A stretch of DNA of 32,373 bases from an uncultured bacterium (GTDB taxonomy: Bacteria > Bacteroidota > Bacteroidia > Bacteroidales > Bacteroidaceae), in NCBI GenBank assembly GCA_905215555.1, contig CAJMQU010000051.1, positions 1-32,373 of the forward strand, written 5' to 3'. The first letter of the stretch is position 1, and the number at the start of each line of letters is the position of its first letter. The notes below the pieces were generated by a model, which searched no databases, had not been told where the DNA came from, and worked only from the letters and a program-made list of their open reading frames with translations. The translations under genes were made by a program, and so were the position numbers. This document shows, piece after piece, positions 14,599 to 22,765 of the stretch.

Positions 14599-16167
14599 TC
14601 AAAAGTTCAGGGGAGCAGCTGTGCAAGCATTCGGGGCGCGTATGCGCATCGCACTTGACAGGGTAGGGGCTATGCGGGTAATATTGACAGGAACCCGTAT
14701 GATTTCGGGTTTCACTCCGCCCCCCAGGAGGATGAGTGGAGCGGGGATTTCTACATGGCGCACTACACGGTTATCTGTGTTTTTTTCATCCACAATGGTC
14801 CAACCGGGCAATACGTCTATCAGCAAGTCGCCGGAGCGCTTGCGGTGGAAAGCATTTCGCACAAGCTCTATCCGGGGCGACCATGACCCCAATAGCAGGC
14901 GGTGGGCGGAATACGCTTCATTCACCCCGCTGAATTGTATCAGGAAGTCGGCGGATTTGTCTTGTATTTCTGCTAAATCCAGTTGCTTGTTCTCTATTAG
15001 TTTATGGTTGAGATAAATCTGTTGGTTATGATAAGTTTCCACGTACTGTCCTTCGCCATAGGTGGCCATGAGGTACATGTTCAGCAACGTGGCACAACGG
15101 TTCAGGTGGAATTCTCCGCCCGGTATGCGATATAGGGCGAGGTCAGGGGCTTCCGGGTCGGCATAGCCGGTGGAGGTGATGCAGAAGAGCACGTTGTGCA
15201 GGCCTACCTTTCGGTCGATGAGGTCGAGCAGGGAAGCGATGCTGCGGTCGAGGCGTACGTACGTATCCTGCATCTCCATGGCGCACTCCTGCGTGCTTCT
15301 GTGGTTATAATTTCCGGCATAATAAGTCAGTGCCAACAAATCGGGGATTTCGTCTTTGGCTATAGTGCTCTTCTCCAGCAGTTCTTCCGTCAGCAGGTTC
15401 ACCTCGTCGTTGATGAACGGGCTGGCAATCAGGCGGCGGAATTTGTTGAGCCGTTCGCTGTCGAACTTATATTTGAAAGCCTGGTCCCTCCATTCTGGCA
15501 GGAAGGTATATCGGGTGATGGGGTGTACAGGTTCCCACACCATGTCACGGATGCGGTAGTCGGGTGATTTCCGCTCATTGTATTGGCTCACCCACCACGG
15601 GAACTCGCTGTAATATGTGGTACTGCACCACTTGCCTGTGGTTTCGTTCAGCCAGAAAGCGCCGTTTCCGGAGTGTCCGGCAGCCAGCACGGCGGCATCG
15701 CGTGTGGGGGCGATGGCGTATACCAGGCCTTTGTTGCGCGTGGCTATCTTCAGTTCGTCGGCAATGGTGGAGGTCAGTAGTTGGGAGGGAGAAGAATTCT
15801 CGTCGGTGAAGTTGCCCATAAAGGCGGCATCATCCACGCAATTCACGGGACGCAACGTGTTTATATCCATCCAATGCCGGGATATGATGCCATTCATTGA
15901 AGGGGTTGTGCCGCTGTAGATGGCAGCGATGGCGGAGGCGCGGTCGGTTCCGTTGAAGGGGAATTCAGTCTGGCAGAATACTTTTCCTTCGCGCATCAGT
16001 CTCTTGAAGCCTTTCTCTCCGTATAAGGACGAAAACGCTTCCATATAGTCGGTTCGCAACTGGTCAATCGTCAGTGTCACCACCAGCTTCGGGGTGGCGG
16101 GCAATGGTTGTGCTTGAAGACCGGTGAAAGTCAGTGCGAGTATGGAAGTTATCAGTCCTTTTTTCAT
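14599..16167 (-). CDS. Alkaline-phosphatase-superfamily protein, probable pseudoenzyme
   Basis: A 522-residue exported protein (signal peptide 1-19, cleavage near LQA-QPL) with the PafA-like core: VTLTIDQLRTDYMEAF with metal-ligand-type D35, then FNGTDRASAIAAIYSGTTPSMNG with the nucleophile-position T74, AAGHSGNGAFW, and a final APLILLGGG segment. Several active-site residues of PafA-type enzymes look replaced. DYVGH becomes GNYNH (H289 kept, Asp lost), the Asp-His of a TADHG segment becomes S332-T333, and the late His position reads Asp in NTDN. The KxR pair near 155 is also absent. It starts at the base following the stop of the DUF4105 gene, so the two are co-transcribed. Alignment was by eye; activity may be lost or changed. 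Confidence 0.82.
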   Translation of the reverse strand: MKKGLITSILALTFTGLQAQPLPATPKLVVTLTIDQLRTDYMEAFSSLYGEKGFKRLMREGKVFCQTEFPFNGTDRASAIAAIYSGTTPSMNGIISRHWMDINTLRPVNCVDDAAFMGNFTDENSSPSQLLTSTIADELKIATRNKGLVYAIAPTRDAAVLAAGHSGNGAFWLNETTGKWCSTTYYSEFPWWVSQYNERKSPDYRIRDMVWEPVHPITRYTFLPEWRDQAFKYKFDSERLNKFRRLIASPFINDEVNLLTEELLEKSTIAKDEIPDLLALTYYAGNYNHRSTQECAMEMQDTYVRLDRSIASLLDLIDRKVGLHNVLFCITSTGYADPEAPDLALYRIPGGEFHLNRCATLLNMYLMATYGEGQYVETYHNQQIYLNHKLIENKQLDLAEIQDKSADFLIQFSGVNEAYSAHRLLLGSWSPRIELVRNAFHRKRSGDLLIDVLPGWTIVDEKNTDNRVVRHVEIPAPLILLGGGVKPEIIRVPVNITRIAPTLSSAMRIRAPNACTAAPLNF

Positions 16168-17355
16168 TTATCTTTTTTTCAATGTCAAAATCAGGTTACT
16201 TGCTGAACGTATTAGCAAACAAAGTGCCAAAGGTAATACAGCAAAGTCAAATCTTTGCGGTATTATCGCCCAAAGCAGTATAAAAAGTGTTAAAACGGTA
16301 AAATTAGCTGCCATGTACCTGCTTTTCCGGCATTTTCTTACCTTGTTTATCATCCACGGAAGGCAAAATAAGTGCAAGGGATGGAACACGAACAGCAGAT
16401 AATTGGGGCTTACCGCCGGATGTTGCGAGAACAGGGCGAGGAAGGCAAGGATGCAACCCGCCGCTCCGGCGCAGAAGAATAGGAGTAAGTCGAGTCCCCA
16501 AAGGGTCTTCCGGTGTCGTATGCCGCAGATGGTGGCGGCTGTCACGAGGATGAAGAGCAGCAAGGCCGCCTGCATCGGGGTGATTCCTCCCGTACGGTGG
16601 TCGGCAGCTGTCAGTCCGGTCACTACGATTCTTTCTTCGGCGGACACCAGCGGTCGTGCTTGTCCTTCTTTATTTATGATTTGGGCGGTTTTGAAGTATT
16701 GCTGCACATAGAAGGGGACGAACATCATCTGTCTCCGGTTGATGGGTTTGTCGGCTTTGCTGCCCATGCACAGGTCCATGCCGAAGCGTGACCACGGGTG
16801 ACCTTCGCTGTATTTGTGCAGCAGGTCGCGGAAAGAGATTCCTGTGTCAGTGTCGGTCATATTGTCAGCATATAGCAGGGAGCCGTCGATGGCTTTCTCT
16901 ATCAGATCGCGCGGACGGGTGGCGCAGTTGTCGTAGAAGAAGTTGTAGCGGTACACGCGGTTTTCGGGGCGGTAATTCTCTTGAAGCAGCGCTGCCAGGC
17001 GTGCTTTTTCGTCCGGGGTGAGGTTGAGGGTTTGTTGCCAGACGTCCCTGCCCAGGTAATTGTACTCTCCGGCAAAGCGTTCGTAGCTTGTCACACCCAG
17101 TTGATAGTCGGTTTCGCCCAAGGCGAAGCGGAAGATGAAGTTGGGAGCATTGAAGTTGAACATGCCATAATTGAAAACGGCGTCGATGCCTTGGGTGAAG
17201 TTCTCGTAGCGGATGGCTGTATGTCCGAAAAGGGAATAGATTTCGCTACCCGATGCGCACGTCAGCAGGCTGATGCGGATGGAATCGGCGCGTTGTGCCT
17301 TCAGGCCGGAGATGCAAAACACGCTTATAATCAGTAGAAGGACGGTTCGTTTCAT
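16168..17355 (-). CDS. DUF4105 membrane protein
   Basis: A 395-residue protein with a signal peptide (1-20, ending LKA-QRA), a periplasmic domain of about 240 residues, and roughly five membrane segments at the C-terminus (starting near MQAALLLFILVTAATICGI). The periplasmic part matches DUF4105: LLTCASGSEIYSLFGHTAIRY with H45, and YNFFYDNCATRPRDLI with C144. The order His then Cys recalls circularly permuted papain/NlpC-P60 folds, so a hydrolase role is possible but inferred. The start at 17355 follows a consensus promoter by 7 bases. An upstream in-frame Met 31 codons earlier would put the promoter inside the gene and is rejected. The phosphatase-like gene follows without any spacer. Confidence 0.85.
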   Translation of the reverse strand: MKRTVLLLIISVFCISGLKAQRADSIRISLLTCASGSEIYSLFGHTAIRYENFTQGIDAVFNYGMFNFNAPNFIFRFALGETDYQLGVTSYERFAGEYNYLGRDVWQQTLNLTPDEKARLAALLQENYRPENRVYRYNFFYDNCATRPRDLIEKAIDGSLLYADNMTDTDTGISFRDLLHKYSEGHPWSRFGMDLCMGSKADKPINRRQMMFVPFYVQQYFKTAQIINKEGQARPLVSAEERIVVTGLTAADHRTGGITPMQAALLLFILVTAATICGIRHRKTLWGLDLLLFFCAGAAGCILAFLALFSQHPAVSPNYLLFVFHPLHLFCLPWMINKVRKCRKSRYMAANFTVLTLFILLWAIIPQRFDFAVLPLALCLLIRSASNLILTLKKR

Positions 17356-17362
17356 TTCGCTG

Positions 17363-17393
17363 CAAAGATAATGCAAACCGGAGGCAGTGCAAA
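17363..17393 (-). promoter_or_regulatory. Consensus Bacteroides promoter of the DUF4105 operon
   Basis: On the minus strand TTTG (17393-17390) and TATCTTTG (17370-17363) are spaced by exactly 19 bp, a full match to the consensus. The ATG at 17355 lies 7 bases after the -7 box, so the transcript should be leaderless or nearly so. Confidence 0.85.
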
Positions 17394-17448
17394 ATATGCC
17401 TGCATTTTTTTTTACTGCCGGGATGCCGCTTATGGTTGCACTGCACAA

Positions 17449-17802
17449 GGGAACGTATCAGTATATTACGACACCTATTATATATATGACGGTATTGGTA
17501 ACCTTCGGGTAGTACTGTCTCCCGAACTTTTGGTTCAGTCTCATTCGGGCAATCATTTGAATGGTTTTGAGTTGGAGTACACGGCTTATAATTTCAGTGG
17601 TCAGCCCGTAAAGCAATTGCATGTGCATTCAGCGGCGGGCGAGAGTGTTCTGAGCGAAATCTATACTTATACTTATGATGATATCGGTTTGCCTCTGGCG
17701 ATACGCCACCGCCTGGGAAATGGGACGGAAACCATTCTGGCTGATAAGGTATATGATGCACTGGGGCGTTTGTTGAAAGGGAAGCGTAACGGTAACTTGT
17801 AA
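17449..17802 (+). pseudogene. RHS-repeat protein fragment
   Basis: The frame reads VYYDTYYIYDGIGNLRVVLSPE, then VYDALGRLLKGKRNGNL before a TAA at 17800-17802. The YD-repeat phrasing (YIYDGIGNLR, YDALGRLL) is that of Bacteroides RHS/YD-repeat proteins, which are normally over a thousand residues long. Here about 118 residues remain, with no start region, signal peptide or core. The nominal ATG at 17371 lies over the -33/-7 region of the divergent DUF4105 promoter and is not a credible start. The fragment is therefore a relic of a deleted or inserted RHS gene. Confidence 0.72.
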
Positions 17803-17803
17803 A

Positions 17804-18040
17804 CGATACCGCTACGCCTACAATAACGGTTTCGGATTCAAGGACGGTGCCAAAGTTTCAAGGAAAGCCGGCTATCCCGGATATTATGCTGAGCTCGGTT
17901 TGAATGTTCTGCTGTCTAAGAATAAGAAGCAGGCGCTGAATGTTCGTTTGCTATTTAAAAACATTAGGGATGCTGCATTTAAGTCTGATTTTGCTTTGGG
18001 TTGGTCGGGAGCGGTAGGGTATATCTTTCAAGCCCGCTAA
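17804..18040 (+). pseudogene. Barrel-like C-terminal fragment in a shifted frame
   Basis: Directly after the RHS fragment, in another frame, 78 residues are open to a TAA at 18038-18040. They read RYRYAYNNGFGFKDG, then KAGYPGYYAELGLNVLLS, and end ALGWSGAVGYIFQAR. Alternating hydrophobic residues and a terminal aromatic-rich strand resemble the end of an outer-membrane beta-barrel. There is no start codon at its head. It is probably the surviving 3' end of a second gene fused to the RHS remnant by deletion. The parent family is not recognised. Confidence 0.55.
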
Positions 18041-18082
18041 ATAAAAAACAGCCAAAAGAAGGTGGTTCTTAAAGAAAAGTCG

Positions 18083-18090
18083 TATTTTTG
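18083..18090 (+). promoter_or_regulatory. -7 element (TATTTTTG) for ndk
   Basis: TATTTTTG lies 48 bases before the ndk start. The -33 box is unclear. The sequence from 18041 to 18138 holds nothing else of note. Confidence 0.45.
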
Positions 18091-18138
18091 GAAGAAAAAA
18101 AGAAAAAGTATTTCTATAACTAAAATAACCGATCTGTT

Positions 18139-18603
18139 ATGATGGAAAAGACATTGGTCATATTGAAACCATGCACCCTGCAGAGGGGATTGGTGGGGGA
18201 GATTACAAATAGGTTCGAACGCAAAGGCCTGCGCTTGGCTGGAATGAAAATGATTCTGCTGACAGATGAAGTGTTGAGCGAACATTATGCCCATCTGAGT
18301 GCAAAACCGTTTTTTCAGCGTGTGAAGGACTCGATGATGGCATGTCCGGTCATCGTGTGTTGTTTTGAGGGGGTGGATGCGGTTGAAACCGTAAGAGCAT
18401 TAACCGGCGCGACCAATGGTAGGAAAGCAGCGCCCGGAACCATTCGTGGAGATTACAGCATGAGTTTTCAGGAAAATATTGTTCATGCATCCGATTCGCA
18501 TGAGGCAGCCGAAACGGAATTGAAAAGATTTTTTAAACCGGAAGAGATATTCGATTATGAACAGGCCACATTCGGCTTCCTTTACGCTAATGACGAATAT
18601 TGA
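18139..18603 (+). CDS. ndk: Nucleoside diphosphate kinase
   Basis: This 154-residue enzyme transfers the gamma phosphate of ATP to nucleoside diphosphates. The opening EKTLVILKPCTLQRGLVGEI carries the conserved K10. The active-site histidine is H116 in ENIVHASDS, and the RxxxGxxxxxxAxPGTIRGDY region (about 86-106) is intact. Bacteroidetes enzymes have KPCT where most bacteria have KPDG, as here. Two ATG codons lie in tandem (18139 and 18142), and either may start the protein. It stands alone between the RHS relic and the coaX promoter. Confidence 0.95.
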   Translation: MMEKTLVILKPCTLQRGLVGEITNRFERKGLRLAGMKMILLTDEVLSEHYAHLSAKPFFQRVKDSMMACPVIVCCFEGVDAVETVRALTGATNGRKAAPGTIRGDYSMSFQENIVHASDSHEAAETELKRFFKPEEIFDYEQATFGFLYANDEY

Positions 18604-18698
18604 TAGAAAAACGTATTACTAAAAAATCTTTAATCCCTGTAGATTTACCGGGCAATGGAAGTATTCATCGATAAATTTTTCTTCTTCTTAGATAAATT

Positions 18699-18729
18699 GT
18701 TGCCAGAAATTATATAAATAGTATCTTTG
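18699..18729 (+). promoter_or_regulatory. Promoter of the coaX operon
   Basis: GTTG at 18699-18702 (one mismatch to TTTG) and TATCTTTG at 18722-18729 are spaced by 19 bp. The coaX GTG lies 25 bases after the -7 box. Confidence 0.7.
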
Positions 18730-18754
18730 CGCCGCAATTTTAATTAGTAATGCT

Positions 18755-19486
18755 GTGAATCTTGTTATCGATATAGGGAATACAACGGCAAAGTTGGCAC
18801 TTTTTGATGGGACATTGCCGTTGGAAGTGGTGTATGATTCAAATAGCACGTTAGAACATTTGCCCGATATTTGCAGTCGGTATGCCGTTGAAAAAGCGAT
18901 TGTTGCAAGTGTCATCGACCTAAGTGAATGTGCGTTGGCGCAATTGTCAAAGCTCCCTGTACCAGTGCTTTGGCTGAATGAGAAAACGCCTCTTCCGGTA
19001 GAAAATTTGTATGAAACCCCTGAAACGCTGGGGTACGACCGTATGGCGGCAGTGGTGGGCGCAAATGAGCAATTTCCCGATAGAGATATTTTGGTGATTG
19101 ATGCCGGTACATGCATTACTTATGAATTTGTGGATGCCGCAGGACGCTATCATGGCGGGAATATATCTCCCGGTATGCAGATGCGTTTCCGGGCGCTTCA
19201 CCAGTTCACCGGACGCTTGCCGCTGGTGCCGCGTGAAGGACGCGAACTCCCGATGGGGAGGGATACTGATACTGCTATCCGTGCGGGAGTATTGAAAGGA
19301 ATGGAATATGAAATTTCGGGTTACATAGTGGCTATGAAACATAAATATCCTGAACTTTTGGTTTTTTTAACGGGCGGGGATGATTTTTCTTTTGATACGA
19401 ACTTAAAAAGTATCATCTTTGCAGACAGATTTTTAGTGTTGAAAGGATTAAATCGAATTTTAAACTATAATAATGACAAGATTTAG
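18755..19486 (+). CDS. coaX: Type III pantothenate kinase
   Basis: CoaX phosphorylates pantothenate, the first step of coenzyme A synthesis. The 243-residue protein has the ASKHA-fold motifs: DIGNTTAK at 6-13 (phosphate loop, D6), YDRMAAVVGA at 94-103 (pantothenate binding), VIDAGTCITYEFV at 114-126 with D116, and HGGNISPGMQMR. The start is a GTG: no other in-frame start lies upstream before the promoter, and the frame gives the conserved MNLVIDIGNT opening. An ATG five bases earlier (18750) opens a dipeptide frame, ATG CTG TGA, whose stop overlaps this GTG. The gene overlaps the next by 14 bases, indicating an operon. Confidence 0.95.
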   Translation: MNLVIDIGNTTAKLALFDGTLPLEVVYDSNSTLEHLPDICSRYAVEKAIVASVIDLSECALAQLSKLPVPVLWLNEKTPLPVENLYETPETLGYDRMAAVVGANEQFPDRDILVIDAGTCITYEFVDAAGRYHGGNISPGMQMRFRALHQFTGRLPLVPREGRELPMGRDTDTAIRAGVLKGMEYEISGYIVAMKHKYPELLVFLTGGDDFSFDTNLKSIIFADRFLVLKGLNRILNYNNDKI

Positions 19487-20729
19487 ACAAACACTTTTGG
19501 TGCTTTTGCTCACGATGTTATCTGGGGCGATGGTCGCTCAAAATAATACAAATTCTCCCTATACACGATACGGATACGGACAGCTGGCAGATCAAGGGTC
19601 GGGTAATAGTAAGGCGATGGGTGGCATCGCTTATGGTTTGCGTGACAAGTATCAGGCCAACTTTGCGAATCCGGCATCTTATACGGCAGTCGATTCGTTG
19701 ACTTTTATGTTTGACGGGGGGATTTCTATGCAGAATACCAACCTTAGTAATGGAGCTGTCAAGAAGAATGCCAAGAACTCCAGTTTTGACTACATTACGA
19801 TGCAGTTCCGTCTCTCCAAATGGGGGGGCATGAGTATAGGGTTATTGCCTTATTCCAATATCGGATATAGTATGTATGCAAGTGGTGAAACAGAAGATGG
19901 TACTCCTTACGTAAATACTTATTCCGGAGAAGGAGGTTTGCATCAACTTTATTTAGGCGCAGGCTTTAAAATTCTTAAAAATCTTTCCATTGGTGCGAAT
20001 ATTTCGTATCTTTGGGGGAATATCTCACGTAGACGCGATCAAACGTTCTCCTCTAACTCCAACATAATGCCCTTGACAACGGTTTACGGAACGGAGGTGA
20101 CGAGTTATAAGCTTGATTTTGGCGCGCAGTATACGCAGCAATTCGGTAAAAAACATTCTGCTACTTTGGGAGTTGTTTTCTCGCCGGGACATAATTTGGG
20201 CAACGACTCGTATGTACAAGAACAGCTTGGTAACTCTAACACTGGGTATAGTACATCTCAGAGAGATACGATACAGACGATGGGAATTCCTATGACTTTG
20301 GGTGCCGGTGTGACGTATGTTTATGATAATCGCCTGACAGTAGGTATGGATGTGATGTTTCAGAAATGGAATAGTGTGACGTTCATGAACGAGCCGGATG
20401 CTTTCTGTAACCGTGCGAAAATTGCTTTGGGGGCGGAATATATTCCTAATCTGATGGGCAGAAGTTATCTTGCGCATATTAAATATCGTTTGGGAGCCTA
20501 CTATTCCAAACCTTATTATAAAATAGATGGTGCACGCGCTGCCAATGAATATGGAGTAACTGCCGGTTTTGGATTGCCACTTCCGCGTAGTCGTTCTGTA
20601 TTGAGCATCTCGGCACAGTATGTGAGAACCCAAGGTCAAGAAGCCAGGTTCTTGAACGAAAATACATTGCGTCTCTGCATTGGCGTGACATTCAATGAAC
20701 GTTGGTTCTGGAAGCGTAAAGTTGAATAA
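19473..20729 (+). CDS. FadL-like outer-membrane beta-barrel protein
   Basis: A 418-residue exported protein with signal peptide 1-22 (cleavage near MVA-QNN). The N-terminal part reads YTRYGYGQLADQGSGNSKAMGGIAYGLRDKYQANFANPASYTAVDSLTF, the characteristic plug of the OMPP1/FadL/TodX transporter family. Repeated amphipathic strands follow (for example GMSIGLLPYSNIGYS, KILKNLSIGANISYLWG), ending in an aromatic-rich strand. It probably forms a barrel that passes hydrophobic molecules, although substrate is unknown. It overlaps coaX by 14 bases and precedes a TPR protein, so it belongs to the coaX operon. The family call is by pattern. Confidence 0.72.
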   Translation: MTRFRQTLLVLLLTMLSGAMVAQNNTNSPYTRYGYGQLADQGSGNSKAMGGIAYGLRDKYQANFANPASYTAVDSLTFMFDGGISMQNTNLSNGAVKKNAKNSSFDYITMQFRLSKWGGMSIGLLPYSNIGYSMYASGETEDGTPYVNTYSGEGGLHQLYLGAGFKILKNLSIGANISYLWGNISRRRDQTFSSNSNIMPLTTVYGTEVTSYKLDFGAQYTQQFGKKHSATLGVVFSPGHNLGNDSYVQEQLGNSNTGYSTSQRDTIQTMGIPMTLGAGVTYVYDNRLTVGMDVMFQKWNSVTFMNEPDAFCNRAKIALGAEYIPNLMGRSYLAHIKYRLGAYYSKPYYKIDGARAANEYGVTAGFGLPLPRSRSVLSISAQYVRTQGQEARFLNENTLRLCIGVTFNERWFWKRKVE

Positions 20730-20768
20730 AAGAAGAATAGACAAAATAACAACTAAAATTTAAATACA

Positions 20769-22088
20769 ATGAAGATTAAAACGCTTGTAGCTGTCTTGCT
20801 CCTTTCGGGTGGAGTGACCAGCGCTTTCGCACAGACTGAAGATTGTAATAAGAACAGTAGTATTTCTCATGAAGCGGTGAAAGCAGGTAATTTCAAAGAT
20901 GCTTATCTGCCGTGGAAAGAGGTTCTTAAAAATTGTCCGACATTGAAGTTTTATACTTTTAATGATGGTATTAAAATCTTGACAGCTTTCTTGGGCGAAA
21001 TAAAAGATCGTAACTCTGCTGATTATAAGAAGTACTTCGATGAATTGATGGAAGTATATGATTTGAGAATGCAATATACACCTAACTTCCAACATTTGAA
21101 AGGTACTCCTTCTATAGGAGATACTAAAGGAAGTAAAGCTATCAGCTATATTGCCTATGCACCGAATCTTGATGTGAATCAGGCCTATACTTGGTTGAAG
21201 GAATCCATAGAAGCAGAAAAGGAAGGCTCTAAAAGCCCAATTTTGCATTACTTCCTTGATATGTCTCTGAATAAGTTGAAAGCTGATCCCACCCATAAAG
21301 AGCAATTTATTCAGGATTATTTAACTGACTCTGAATATGTAGATGCTGCTATTGCCGCAGAATCTGATCCTGCTAAGAAAAAGGCTTTGCAACAAGTGAA
21401 AGATAATCTAGTGGCTATGTTTATCAATAGCGGTACTGCAGATTGTGGATCTTTGCAGGAAATCTATGGCCCTAAAATTGAAGCAAATCAAACGGATTCT
21501 GCTTATCTGAAGAAAGCCATCTCTATATTGAAGATGATGAAGTGTACGGAGAGCGAAGCATATTTTCAGGCTTCTTATTATATGTATAAGATTAACCCGA
21601 CTGCTGATGCTGCTACAGGTTGTGGATATATGGCTTATAAGAAAGGTGATTTTGATACAGCTATCAAATACTTTGATGAAGCGTTGAGTCTGGAAAGTGA
21701 TAACGAAAAGAAAGCACAGATAGCTTATGCTGTTGCAGCAACTTTGTTTAATGTGAAAAAGTTGTCACAAGCCAGAGGCTATTTGCAGAAAGCTATCAGC
21801 TTTAAGGAAAATTATGGTGATGCATATATCCTGCTTGCACAGCTTTATGCTTCCAGCCCGAACTGGAACGATGAGCCTGCAATGAATAAGTGTACATACT
21901 TTGTGGTTATCGATAAATTGCAGCGTGCTAAAGCGGTAGATCCGACTGTGGCAGATAAAGCCAATGAGCTGATTTCAACGTATGCACGTTATACACCGAA
22001 AGCTGAAGAGCTCTTTATGTTGGGTATCAAGGCTGGCGACCGCGTTACGGTAGGTGGCTGGATCGGTGAAACCACAACGGTTCGATAA
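20769..22088 (+). CDS. Secreted TPR-repeat protein
   Basis: A 439-residue exported protein with signal peptide 1-22 (cleavage near AFA-QTE). Helical pairs form tetratricopeptide repeats, clearest in the last half (about 275-365: MAYKKGDFDTAIKYFDEALSL, LSQARGYLQKAISFKENYGDAYILLAQLY). The N-terminal half also looks like degenerate repeats (EAVKAGNFKDAYLPWKEVLKNCP). The C-terminus reads GIKAGDRVTVGGWIGETTTVR. Such proteins scaffold other envelope proteins. It lies 39 bases after the FadL-like gene and 11 bases before lptC, so a role near the outer membrane is likely; no precise function can be given. Confidence 0.82.
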   Translation: MKIKTLVAVLLLSGGVTSAFAQTEDCNKNSSISHEAVKAGNFKDAYLPWKEVLKNCPTLKFYTFNDGIKILTAFLGEIKDRNSADYKKYFDELMEVYDLRMQYTPNFQHLKGTPSIGDTKGSKAISYIAYAPNLDVNQAYTWLKESIEAEKEGSKSPILHYFLDMSLNKLKADPTHKEQFIQDYLTDSEYVDAAIAAESDPAKKKALQQVKDNLVAMFINSGTADCGSLQEIYGPKIEANQTDSAYLKKAISILKMMKCTESEAYFQASYYMYKINPTADAATGCGYMAYKKGDFDTAIKYFDEALSLESDNEKKAQIAYAVAATLFNVKKLSQARGYLQKAISFKENYGDAYILLAQLYASSPNWNDEPAMNKCTYFVVIDKLQRAKAVDPTVADKANELISTYARYTPKAEELFMLGIKAGDRVTVGGWIGETTTVR

Positions 22089-22099
22089 GAAATATAAAT

Positions 22100-22762
22100 A
22101 TGTTACCACAACGAAGTAACGTTCTATTTTGTAGAAACTTGAGCATAACCATTGCCTTTGGGGCAGTGGTTATGCTTCTTTTATTTTCCGCCTGTTCCGG
22201 ACGTCATAAGGATTTGGGAAACGCTATCACTGAGCGTGATTCGTTGCCTGTGATGGATACAAAAGGTGTAATGACTCTGATTTCCGACTCCGGTGTCACC
22301 CGCTATCGCATCAATACCGAAGAATGGCTGGTCTTTGATCGTAAGAATCCGTCTTACTGGGCATTCGAGAAAGGGGTTTTTCTGGAGAAGTTTGATTCGG
22401 TATTTAATATAGAAGCAAGTGTGAAGTCGGATACGGCATATTATTATGACAAGCAAAAGTTGTGGAAGTTGATGAGTAATGTGGATATAAGGAATCTGAA
22501 AGGAGAGAGGTTTGAAACCGATTTACTGTATTGGGATCAGAATAAGCATACTATTTATTCCGACAAGTTTATCCGCATAGAACAGCCTGACCGCATCATT
22601 ACAGGGCATGGCTTTGACTCCAACGAACAAATGACCGTTTATAAAATAAGGAAGCCGGAAGGCATTTTCTATGTGGACGATGATGCCACGGCACCTGCCG
22701 ACAGTGTGCAAAGAGATAGTATGCAGCCAAGCAGTCTGCAAACAGATAGTATCAAACCATAA
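22100..22762 (+). CDS. lptC: LptC-like component of LPS export
   Basis: A 220-residue protein that would bridge the inner-membrane LptB2FG transporter to LptA during lipopolysaccharide transport. After a hydrophobic N-terminus ending in FSAC (C32, a possible lipobox), the mature part has the LptC/OstA beta-jellyroll pattern: LISDSGVTRYRINTEEWLVFD, YYYDKQKLWKLMSNVDIRNLKGERFETDLLYWDQNKHTIYSDKFIRI, and ITGHGFDSNEQM. The tail is Ser/Asp/Gln-rich and looks disordered, with two copies of a Gln-x-Asp-Ser phrase. Bacteroidetes LptC proteins commonly have a lipoprotein-like start. Three bases separate it from the CNNM gene, so they are co-transcribed. Confidence 0.88.
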   Translation: MLPQRSNVLFCRNLSITIAFGAVVMLLLFSACSGRHKDLGNAITERDSLPVMDTKGVMTLISDSGVTRYRINTEEWLVFDRKNPSYWAFEKGVFLEKFDSVFNIEASVKSDTAYYYDKQKLWKLMSNVDIRNLKGERFETDLLYWDQNKHTIYSDKFIRIEQPDRIITGHGFDSNEQMTVYKIRKPEGIFYVDDDATAPADSVQRDSMQPSSLQTDSIKP

Positions 22763-22765
22763 ATT

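Noticed and set aside
17371..17448. ATG at 17371 as the true start of the RHS-like frame
   Set aside because: The first residues show no RHS similarity and no signal peptide, and the position lies over the divergent DUF4105 promoter.
18620..18645. AAATCT/AGATTT inverted repeat after ndk as a terminator
   Set aside because: The stem is only 6 bp of A/T-rich sequence and lacks a T tract.
19410..19424. CATCTTTG near the end of coaX as a promoter for the FadL-like gene
   Set aside because: It misses the T of TAnnTTTG, has no -33 box, and the overlapping genes suggest a shared transcript.
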